DNA from: Arsenicicoccus piscis
GTDB lineage: Bacteria; Actinomycetota; Actinomycetes; Actinomycetales; Dermatophilaceae
Assembly: GCF_022568835.1 (NCBI RefSeq)
Contig: NZ_JAKZHV010000002.1
Span: 434,001-498,000 of the forward strand
Direction of reading: 5' to 3'
DNA: 64,000 nucleotides
Part shown: one piece after another, positions 26,529-32,772 of the stretch
Numbering within the stretch: position 1 is the stretch's first letter
Layout: every line of letters starts with the position of its first letter
Made by a program: the position numbers and the translations under genes
Notes under the pieces: model-generated
The model's database searches: none
Seen by the model: only the letters and a program-made list of their open reading frames with translations
What the model was told of the DNA's origin: nothing

Positions 26529-27002
26529 TCATTCCGTGAGCGTGACGGCGAGGACCTGGTCGGCGAGGTCGTTCAGGTCGCGCCGGGCGAGGTCCGCCGC
26601 TGGCTCGTCGCGGCGCCTGTTGGCGTGGGCGAGGCGGGCGCGGGCGTCGCGGGCGCGGAGGGACAGGTCGAGGAGCGTGGCGAGGGTTTCTCGGGTGAGG
26701 AAGCGGGCGCCCACCCATTCGGGCGGCGGCGGCAACGGTTCGGGCTTGTAGGTCTCGGCGGGGGTGTCGGGGCCGTGGGTGGTGCGGCGGCGGTAGGCAC
26801 GGTCGCGCCATTTCCGGCGTTGCGCCTGGTGGGTGGGGCACCGTGCGCCGGCCTGTTTCGCGGGTTCGGCCCAGTCGGGGTTCACGGCCATGCAGTCGGT
26901 GCACGTCGCCGGTAGCGCCGGGGGCGGAGCGTGGCGCGTCGCGGCGGCTGCCGCTAGCCCGTCGCGGTAGCCGCGCACGTACTCGGGGTGGTGTGCGTCC
27001 AC
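26529..27002 (-). CDS. Hypothetical protein with Cys pairs
   Basis: A 157-residue protein, not recognised. The N-terminus has 'VRGYRDGLAAAAA', then 'ATCTDCMAVNPDWAEPAKQAGARCPTH' split as a Cys-x-x-Cys and a Cys-x-x-His pair, which could bind zinc, followed by a basic stretch 'RRKWRDRAYRRR'. The C-terminal 50 residues are helical and charged. The GTG follows GGGGAC. It ends 88 bp before the restriction gene on the same strand and is cargo of the transposon. A DNA-binding role is possible but unproven. Confidence 0.6.
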   Translation of the reverse strand: MDAHHPEYVRGYRDGLAAAAATRHAPPPALPATCTDCMAVNPDWAEPAKQAGARCPTHQAQRRKWRDRAYRRRTTHGPDTPAETYKPEPLPPPPEWVGARFLTRETLATLLDLSLRARDARARLAHANRRRDEPAADLARRDLNDLADQVLAVTLTE

Positions 27003-27167
27003 GTCCCCAGGATGGCCTGTGCCGCAGGGCCGGGTCGAGGCGGCACGCCGGGTGTTCTCGACGCAACTTCGATGTTCGCGGCGGCGTCCGCGTCGTGGGT
27101 TCGATGCTCGTCCATCGTGCCGCCCACGGGGTCTGGTGCGGTGACGGGTATGAACGGACAGCGGAAG

Positions 27168-27557
27168 TCAGTCGCCCGGTCGGGTCGACGTGTCCTGGTC
27201 GTGGGCGGGCCAGAGCGGCGTGTCGAGAGCGTTCTCGAGGCGGGCGACGGCGCGCGTGTCAGGCCACCGGTTCCCGTGCTGGATGACCTGGACGGTACCG
27301 ACACCAATCCCCGCGAGGGCTGCGACGGCCCGGGCCGACAACCCGCGAGCGGACATCTCGCGGGCGAGGGCGAGCGCGAGCTGTCGGACTTTCTCCGCGG
27401 CCGGGTCCGGGCACGGCTCATCGGGCCACGCGACGCCGTCGTTCGGGGCGGCGCGTGCCGGGAGTCTTCGCTCTCGTGCGGGTGGTTCCACAGGGACCAG
27501 CGTACGGATCGTGCGGGTTGGGGTGGCCCGTCCGGGTCGACTTGCGTCGGGGTGCAC
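27168..27557 (-). CDS. XRE-like helix-turn-helix regulator of the transposon
   Basis: The C-terminal half is a helix-turn-helix: 'EMSARGLSARAVAALAGIG' then 'VGTVQVIQHGNRWPDTRAVARLENAL'. The N-terminal part is proline- and arginine-rich and poorly defined. The start is uncertain: this GTG is about 16 nt past a TATAGG -10-like element and may be leaderless; an ATG at 27617 and a GTG at 27491 are alternatives, and none has a clear ribosome site. The gene is divergent from the tnsA-like gene and an inverted repeat lies between them, so it probably controls transposition genes and itself. Confidence 0.65.
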   Translation of the reverse strand: MHPDASRPGRATPTRTIRTLVPVEPPARERRLPARAAPNDGVAWPDEPCPDPAAEKVRQLALALAREMSARGLSARAVAALAGIGVGTVQVIQHGNRWPDTRAVARLENALDTPLWPAHDQDTSTRPGD

Positions 27558-27568
27558 ACGGACGGGAA

Positions 27569-27590
27569 AGTGTCCTATATCTCGGACACT
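27569..27590. promoter_or_regulatory. Inverted-repeat operator between regulator and tnsA-like gene
   Basis: AGTGTCC and GGACACT face each other across 8 bp containing TATATC. The AT-rich centre can serve as a -10 element on both strands, so a protein bound here would block both divergent promoters. The adjacent HTH protein is the likely ligand. Confidence 0.6.
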
Positions 27591-27604
27591 CTTGGAGGTT
27601 TGCC

Positions 27605-28276
27605 TTGCCCCACGCACAGTTGCGTCCCCACCCGACCCTGGCCGGGGGAGGGAGCGGGCTCGTGACCTCCCTCTACGACATCGGCCCGCTCGACCTCACC
27701 TCCGCCACCCACACCACAACGACGGTGAACGACCGGCACATCGCCACCGCCCGTCGGCAGGGAACCCAGGCGCACGCCGCGATCGCCCGCATCGCCGCCG
27801 CCGTGCCCGCCACGGCAGACGAGGACATGCCCGGACTCATCCGCGACGCCGTCGCAGCGCACGTCGTGGGCCGCGAGAACGGACGCCTCGCAGTCGCTCG
27901 CGTCCGCGTGTCCGGTCTCGTCCATCAGTACGTCCGCGTCTTCCTTCCCCGCACAGCCGTGTTCGCAGGCGCGGAGGTGAGCACCGGGCACGGACGCGCT
28001 GACCTCGCCTGGGACCACCCGGTCGTGGGCGTGTTCTACGACGAACTGAAGACCTACCGCTCCGCAGACACGGCCCACGACCCCACGATCCTCGCCCAGC
28101 TCGCCCGGTACACGACCGCAGGCACCAAGCGGCACGGCCTCGCGTTCGCGGGCGTCCGCCTCATCACCCTGGGGAACACCGCCGCGTCCCTGCTCATGGA
28201 ACCGGACGGTCGCACCGCTCCCCTGTGGGACACGCACCTGTCCCCGACCGCCCTCACAGGAAGGAAGCCTCAGTGA
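27605..28276 (+). CDS. TnsA-like transposon nuclease with QxxxY motif
   Basis: A 223-residue protein ahead of the transposase gene, the usual place of tnsA. The core has D133 ('GRADLAWDHP'), then E147-L-K149 ('FYDELKTY'), and Q165-L-A-R-Y169, i.e. a PD-(D/E)xK nuclease with the QxxxY motif of the RecB/Cas4-like branch. TnsA cuts the 5' ends so the element leaves the donor cleanly. The TTG start follows GGAGG at 6 nt; a GTG at 27662, also after GGAGG, is the alternative. Its end overlaps the transposase start (GTGA). Assignment to TnsA rests on motifs and position, not on overall similarity. Confidence 0.72.
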   Translation: MPHAQLRPHPTLAGGGSGLVTSLYDIGPLDLTSATHTTTTVNDRHIATARRQGTQAHAAIARIAAAVPATADEDMPGLIRDAVAAHVVGRENGRLAVARVRVSGLVHQYVRVFLPRTAVFAGAEVSTGHGRADLAWDHPVVGVFYDELKTYRSADTAHDPTILAQLARYTTAGTKRHGLAFAGVRLITLGNTAASLLMEPDGRTAPLWDTHLSPTALTGRKPQ

Positions 28277-29889
28277 CCCTTACGTCCTCCGCTGACCGGG
28301 CCGCGACGGTCGCCCGGTTGCGCCGCCTCGCCGTTGACGGACACGTCTCCAACCAGCACGTCCGCGACACCGCGACCCGGCTCGGCGTCACCCCGCGCAC
28401 GATCCGCCGCTGGCTCGCGACAGACCCCGACCCCGCCCAGGACACTCGGCGCGTCATCGTGGACATCGAGAGCACGACCACGCCTCCGAACGGCAACCCG
28501 GACACTCCCGGACGCGCCAGGTTCGAGATCACGACCGAGCACCTGCTCGCGTACGCAGACTCCCGCTCCGCCCGCGAGGCGTACCGGCACCTCACCCGGC
28601 ACGGGCAGATCGACTGCTCGTTCGCGACGTTCGCACGTGCCCTCGCCAGGGTCGACCCGGCCCGCAGGTACGGCGCGCTCGAAGGGTTCCCCGGCATGGC
28701 CCGCAACTGGCTGTACCTGCGCACCACGTCCCCGCACCGCAACCACTCCCTCCACGTCGACCACACCCACGCGGACGTGCGCGTCCTGCCAGACCACCGC
28801 GCCCGCACCGTCATCCGCCCGTACCTGACCGTCGCCGTGGACGCCGCGACCAGCCTCGTCCACGCGTTCCTGTGGAAGACCCCGGTCAACGCCGACCTCG
28901 TCGCCGCCGCCCTCGCTGAGGTCGCGGCAGAGCACGACTACCACGGCGTGACTCTCGGTGGCATACCTGAACAGGTCGTCTTCGACAACGGGGCGGAGAA
29001 CTACGCCGCGGTCACGCACGCGTCCGCGGACAGGCTCGGCTGGGTCGTCTCCCCCATCCCGCCCTACTCGTCCTGGTTGAACGGGAAGGCCGAACGCGCG
29101 ATCCAGCTCGTGAACTCCCGCCTGAGCGGACGCGCTCCCGGTGCGCTGCACGTCGGCACCACACAGGACAGGAAGCGGCGCGTCGTCGCGAACCTGCCGA
29201 AGGACACGGACCCGTCGACGGTGTGGACGTGGGCTGCTCTGAACATGGCCTTGACAGAGGTCGTGGACGAGATCAACACGGGCATCCCCGTCAAGGAGCT
29301 CGGCGGGTTGACGCGCCTGGAGGCGTACGCCGCCGACCCGACCGAACAACGGTTCATCGCGCCCGTCGAGCTGCGCGCCGCGATGATGCCGACCGCTCGG
29401 GACACGTACCGGGCGACGAAGAACGGCATTCACTTCGACAACGGCCAGTACGTCGCCACGGACCTGCACGTCGGCACCGACTACCGCATCCGGCACATGG
29501 CCCGGTCCCGCGACTTCATCGAGGTGTTCGACTTGGCGGGAGGACACGTCGCCCGCGCGTGGAACGTCGAGAGCATCCCGAAGTCCGAACGCGACGCCAT
29601 CCTCGCCAAGCGCGCCCGCGACTCGAAGGAGTTGAACCGGGTGAACGAGTCGCTGCGGATCGCCCGCGACCAGCGTGCCCGCTCCGGCAACGCGATCGCC
29701 GCCGCCCACAACACCCCCGACGGCCACGACGACGTTGACTCCGACGACGCGACCGCCCCGGTCGTGCCCGAACAGGTCATCAAGCTCGACCGGCGCAAGC
29801 GGCGCACGTCTCCCGCCCCCACACCCGGTCCCGCGCATGCCCTCCCGCAGGAAATCCTCGACCTGTACCGCGACGAGCTCCCCGACTGA
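28273..29889 (+). CDS. tnsB: TnsB/TniA/Mu-type DDE transposase
   Basis: A 538-residue transposase. A helix-turn-helix stands near residues 25-50 ('VRDTATRLGVTPRTIRRWL'). The integrase core has catalytic D163 ('HVDHTHADV'), D238 ('VVFDNGAENY') and E274 ('LNGKAERAIQ'), with exactly 35 residues between the last two, the D-D-35-E arrangement. A Mu-transposase-like beta-barrel follows (about residues 360-420) and a charged C-terminal tail suitable for contacting the ATPase. It joins the 3' transposon ends to target DNA. The GTG overlaps the nuclease stop by 4 bp; the ATPase gene follows after 38 bp. Confidence 0.93.
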   Translation: MTLTSSADRAATVARLRRLAVDGHVSNQHVRDTATRLGVTPRTIRRWLATDPDPAQDTRRVIVDIESTTTPPNGNPDTPGRARFEITTEHLLAYADSRSAREAYRHLTRHGQIDCSFATFARALARVDPARRYGALEGFPGMARNWLYLRTTSPHRNHSLHVDHTHADVRVLPDHRARTVIRPYLTVAVDAATSLVHAFLWKTPVNADLVAAALAEVAAEHDYHGVTLGGIPEQVVFDNGAENYAAVTHASADRLGWVVSPIPPYSSWLNGKAERAIQLVNSRLSGRAPGALHVGTTQDRKRRVVANLPKDTDPSTVWTWAALNMALTEVVDEINTGIPVKELGGLTRLEAYAADPTEQRFIAPVELRAAMMPTARDTYRATKNGIHFDNGQYVATDLHVGTDYRIRHMARSRDFIEVFDLAGGHVARAWNVESIPKSERDAILAKRARDSKELNRVNESLRIARDQRARSGNAIAAAHNTPDGHDDVDSDDATAPVVPEQVIKLDRRKRRTSPAPTPGPAHALPQEILDLYRDELPD

Positions 29890-29927
29890 CCCCCGCTCCC
29901 CGAACTGCCTCTCGAGAGGAACCGCCC

Positions 29928-30676
29928 GTGACCGTCACCGACCGGACACAGATCCCGTTCTCCGCCGTGCTGGAGAACGAGCCTGCCGTCACGCCCCACT
30001 TCCTGGACGCGTACACCAAGATCCGGTACGCGACGGACCAGAACGCGATCGTCGCGATCGACGGGCCGCCCGGCACGGGCAAGACCACCTGCGCCGTGTA
30101 CGCCGCCGACCAGGTGTCCCGCCCCGCAGCGATCGTCACCATGTCCGACCGGCCCGCCCCGTTGGACGTGCTCCGCCACTCCCACCAGGCGATCACCGGA
30201 GAACGGTCCGGTCGGCTCACCCGGTACGAGCTCGGGAACCTGCTCCGCGACGCGCTGCCCGACTGGGGCGGGCTCCTCGTCGTGGACGAGCTGCAGAACG
30301 CGCAGGTGTCAGCGATGAAGGAACTCGTCTGGCTCCACGAGATGACACGCGCCGGGTTCGCGCTCGCTGTCGTCGGGTCAGACGTGCTGGCCGCGGTCGC
30401 GCAGTACCCGCAGCTCGCGTCGCGAGTCCTCACGTCCGCGTCGTTCGCGCCCTTGGACGGTGACGACCTGCTCGCCGCCGTCGGGCGTCTCCACCCGGGT
30501 TCGCGCTGGCAGACCCGGTGGACGTGTTCGCGCACGACCGGATCGTGTGCCGTGGCCTGATCCGCACGTGGGCGCACACCGCCCGTGTCCTCGCCGCGGA
30601 CGACCCGACTGTGCCCGTGTCCGGGGACAGGTTCGCGTGGGCTCGCGGCATCCTCATGGCGCGGAGGCCCGCATGA
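29928..30676 (+). CDS. tnsC: TnsC/TniB-like AAA+ ATPase with internal -1 frame change
   Basis: A AAA+ ATPase: Walker A G46PPGTGKT53, Walker B 'GGLLVVDELQNA' (D120, E121), sensor 'LAVVGSDVLAAV'. In frame 0 it ends at 30560 with an abnormal Arg/Trp/Cys-rich tail after 'GRLHPG'. In the -1 frame the same DNA continues naturally as 'FALADPVDVFAHDRIVCRGLIRTWAH' to a stop at 30676, overlapping the next start. The switch point is the heptamer C CCG GGT (30494-30500), of X-XXY-YYZ form, so either programmed frameshifting makes a 249-residue protein or one base is missing in the sequence. TnsC links target selection to the transposase. Confidence 0.82.
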
Positions 30677-31236
30677 CCACTCGCAGGTACCTGTGGGTCG
30701 ACGCGGCGGATCATTCCCGCGCGATCCGAGACGCGGGCACCGTGGACGACGGGGTCGTCCTGTCCGTCGTCCGCCCGCACCGCCGCCCGTACACGTTCCA
30801 CATGGACGTGCTCGCCGCGATCGGGGCACGGCATGACGTGCGCGGCGCGAACGCCCGCTCCGGTGCGGGCCGTGAGCTCGCGCTCATCGAGTCATGGCTG
30901 GCCGGGTACCGCGTAGACACCGTCGTCCTCGCGCACGCCGACATGATCGGTGTGCCCGAGTGGGTTGGCCCGGTCGCTGACGCGGTGGAGGCTGCTGGCT
31001 CGGACCTGATCCTCGTGTCCGACGACACCGCAGACGGCGGGTTCGCGGACTGGTGCGAAGCGAACGGCATGCCCATCCAGACGGGCACGGACCTGGCCTC
31101 GTTCACCGTCCGTGACACGGCCCCGTGCCCTGCCGAGCCTGCGGGTCGCTCCCGGTGCACGTGCCGCGGGCCGCGTTCTACGTGTGGCGTGCCCGCGCCC
31201 GCGCCACGCTCACCCCGGCCGACTTCGAGGCAGTAG
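30673..31236 (+). CDS. Unknown transposon protein A (alpha/beta fold), may be fused to the next gene
   Basis: 187 codons as read; not recognised. Residues 1-150 look genuine: 'TTRRYLWVDAADHSRAI', then 'VDTVVLAHADMIGVPEWVGPVADAVEAAG' and 'SDLILVSDDTADGGFADWCEANG', alternating strands and helices like a Rossmann or restriction-fold domain. From about residue 151 the frame turns Arg/Pro-rich and unlike protein, while the -1 frame starts to read as the next gene. A single missing base near a CCCC run (about 31120) would join both into one ~624-residue protein. Its ATG overlaps the tnsC stop. It occupies the place of a target-selection gene. Confidence 0.6.
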   Translation: MTTRRYLWVDAADHSRAIRDAGTVDDGVVLSVVRPHRRPYTFHMDVLAAIGARHDVRGANARSGAGRELALIESWLAGYRVDTVVLAHADMIGVPEWVGPVADAVEAAGSDLILVSDDTADGGFADWCEANGMPIQTGTDLASFTVRDTAPCPAEPAGRSRCTCRGPRSTCGVPAPAPRSPRPTSRQ

Positions 31237-32546
31237 ACCGGCTCTACCGGGCCACGTTCACGACCGTGACCGCAGACCCGCCCGGTGACGCGGACACCGC
31301 AGCCCGTGTCCTCACCGGCCTGCTCGAACCAGTGACCGGGCCGGGTGAGTGCGTCACCGTCGTGCGGGCGATGCAGGCCGCGATGTTCGTGAACGGTCTC
31401 TACCTGAACCTGGTCACGAGCAAAGCCTTAGCCGCGGTCCGTTCACACGAGCACCGCCGCCTCGACACCCGCGAGATCCGGTCGTTGCGTGCGTACGCCG
31501 AACCGTGGGTCGGGGTCGCGACCCTGCTGCACGACGCAGGCATGGAGTACGGCTCGAACATGTCCCGGCTCTGCATCAAGCACATCACCCCGGACGGGAC
31601 TCTCACAGGGAAGGGCCGGGACGCGTGGGACCTGCCCGACGAAGCGGCCCCGTTCCTGCGCGCGCAACGCCACCTGCGCCTCCTCGAAGGAGCCGCGCCT
31701 GACGACCCGTTCCTGCCCCGCCCGTCCCGTGACGTGGCCGACGCGGTCCGGTGGACGCGCTCAGACCTGAACCTGACGGGTGTCGCCGCTGAGCCTGACC
31801 GTCACCCCACTGGAAAGGACCCGGTAGTGCCCACGTCCATTCCCGCGAACGGGACCGCGCTCGCCGCCGCGCTCCGGGCACGCGGCATGTCCGAACGTGA
31901 GGCGTCCCGCGCCGCTGGCCTGTCCGTGTCCGCGTTCCGGCAGGTCATCATCGGCAACGGCATCCACCCGTCAACCCCGTTCCAGAACGTCCACGCAATC
32001 GTCACGGCCGCAGGCATCTCCTGGTCCGAACTGCTCGACCACGACCCCGACCATGCGACCCCCGAACACCCCGCCACGCACCTTCCCGACGAGGCGCGCG
32101 TGAGCGTCCTCGCCCGCGTCCTCACCACAGCGCGGCGTTCCGTCCCCATTGAGCACCTGTGCATCGTGCTCGGGTACACGACCGAGCAGCTCGAAGCCGA
32201 CCTCGCTGCCCTCGAGCCACGGTTCGCACCGCTCGGGTTCACGATCGTGTACGGCAACAACAACGCCGTCGCCCTCTCCCGCGGCACCGACCCTGACGGT
32301 GACCACGCCCTCAACGAACTTGCCCGTCTCCATGACGCGGACCGTTCCATGTCCCGCTCCGCCGCGAGCGTCCTCTACCGCACGTACGCGGGCACGCTCA
32401 CCGAACGGCGCGCGACCCGTCAGGACCGGATCGACATGGCAGCACTCGCCAACCGGGGCGCCCTCGCGGAGGGCGCCGGCCTGGCCCTGTCGGCGGACAC
32501 GACCTACTCCCTCATGCTGGACAAGGACGACACGACCACGACCTAA
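31125..32546 (+). CDS. Unknown transposon protein B with HTH and winged-helix regions
   Basis: A 473-residue protein read from a GTG without ribosome site, overlapping gene A by 112 bp. It opens with a Cys pair ('PCRACGSLPVHVPR'), then a helical domain ('VVRAMQAAMFVNGLYLNLV', 'YAEPWVGVATLLHDAGMEYG'). An XRE-like helix-turn-helix stands near residues 245-300 ('LAAALRARGMSEREASRAAG', 'LSVSAFRQVIIGNG'), and a ScpB-like winged helix near 325-385 ('VPIEHLCIVLGYTTEQLEADLA'). Several DNA-binding modules in the last gene of a tns operon suggest a target-site selector replacing TniQ/TnsD, but no TniQ signature was found. Function is inference. Confidence 0.65.
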   Translation: MPCRACGSLPVHVPRAAFYVWRARARATLTPADFEAVDRLYRATFTTVTADPPGDADTAARVLTGLLEPVTGPGECVTVVRAMQAAMFVNGLYLNLVTSKALAAVRSHEHRRLDTREIRSLRAYAEPWVGVATLLHDAGMEYGSNMSRLCIKHITPDGTLTGKGRDAWDLPDEAAPFLRAQRHLRLLEGAAPDDPFLPRPSRDVADAVRWTRSDLNLTGVAAEPDRHPTGKDPVVPTSIPANGTALAAALRARGMSEREASRAAGLSVSAFRQVIIGNGIHPSTPFQNVHAIVTAAGISWSELLDHDPDHATPEHPATHLPDEARVSVLARVLTTARRSVPIEHLCIVLGYTTEQLEADLAALEPRFAPLGFTIVYGNNNAVALSRGTDPDGDHALNELARLHDADRSMSRSAASVLYRTYAGTLTERRATRQDRIDMAALANRGALAEGAGLALSADTTYSLMLDKDDTTTT

Positions 32547-32560
32547 CCCGCACCACTTGA

Positions 32561-32608
32561 GACGACGAAACCCTGACCGGGCAGAGGACCCGGTCAGGGT
32601 AGTCGTCG
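32561..32608. terminator. Strong terminator of the transposition operon
   Basis: ACCCTGACCGGG pairs with CCCGGTCAGGGT across a 7-nt loop, extended by GACGAC/GTCGTC outside. It lies 15 bp after the last transposon gene and before the right-end sites, so it would stop transcription from entering nrdJ in antisense. Confidence 0.8.
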
Positions 32609-32612
32609 TCGC

Positions 32613-32632
32613 GTTGTCACTCCTGTTCTCAC
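32613..32632. repeat. Subterminal repeat, right copy
   Basis: GTTGTCACTCCTGTTCTCAC, 18 of 20 identical to the left-end copy, in direct orientation. Confidence 0.7.
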
Positions 32633-32634
32633 AC

Positions 32635-32748
32635 GGTGACACTCACGGTCCAGACGCGCCTGACCTGCGAGGACACTGGTGACACCTCGTGCGACAGTGG
32701 TGACAAAACCGTGCGACAAAGGTGACACCAGTGTCTCATTACGGTGAC
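32635..32748. repeat. Right-end array of GGTGAC sites spaced about 21-22 bp
   Basis: GGTGAC occurs at 32635, 32678, 32699, 32721 and 32743, i.e. steps of 43, 21, 22 and 22 bp. Several copies continue as GGTGACA, and GCGACA half-sites lie between. The two-turn spacing and close packing match the tandem TnsB sites in the right end of Tn7-type elements. Confidence 0.82.
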
Positions 32749-32755
32749 ATCCGAG

Positions 32756-32767
32756 TGAGAACTTGCA
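32756..32767. repeat. Transposon right terminal inverted repeat
   Basis: TGAGAACTTGCA, exact reverse complement of the left terminus. Confidence 0.92.
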
Positions 32768-32772
32768 TCAGC
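32768..32772. repeat. Target-site duplication, right copy, inside nrdJ
   Basis: TCAGC, the complement of the last five nt of nrdJ (GC plus the TGA stop). The stop codon is therefore part of the duplicated target. Confidence 0.9.

Larger units (their letters stand above)
21143..32767. mobile_element. Tn7-like transposon with defence cargo, inserted at the nrdJ stop codon
   Basis: An 11,625-bp element bounded by a 12-bp perfect terminal inverted repeat (TGCAAGTTCTCA / TGAGAACTTGCA) and a 5-bp direct duplication TCAGC. The right half encodes a TnsA-like nuclease, a TnsB-like D-D-35-E transposase, a TnsC-like ATPase and two further genes transcribed toward the right end. The left half carries a TIR protein, small unknown genes and a type ISP-like restriction enzyme. 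The right end holds a tight array of sites spaced about 21-22 bp; the left end has fewer, dispersed sites. This asymmetry is like Tn7. A nuclease plus transposase suggests cut-and-paste movement. The nrdJ reading frame is unharmed. Confidence 0.92.

Noticed and set aside
26433..27665. Several plus-strand open frames in the transposon cargo
   Set aside because: They run opposite to the Cys-pair and HTH genes, are Arg/Gly/Val-rich and show no domain; the minus-strand readings have better starts or recognisable motifs.
31125..32546. TniQ assignment for transposon protein B
   Set aside because: It has a Cys pair and DNA-binding modules, but the usual TniQ opening and paired zinc fingers were not seen, so the name was withheld.
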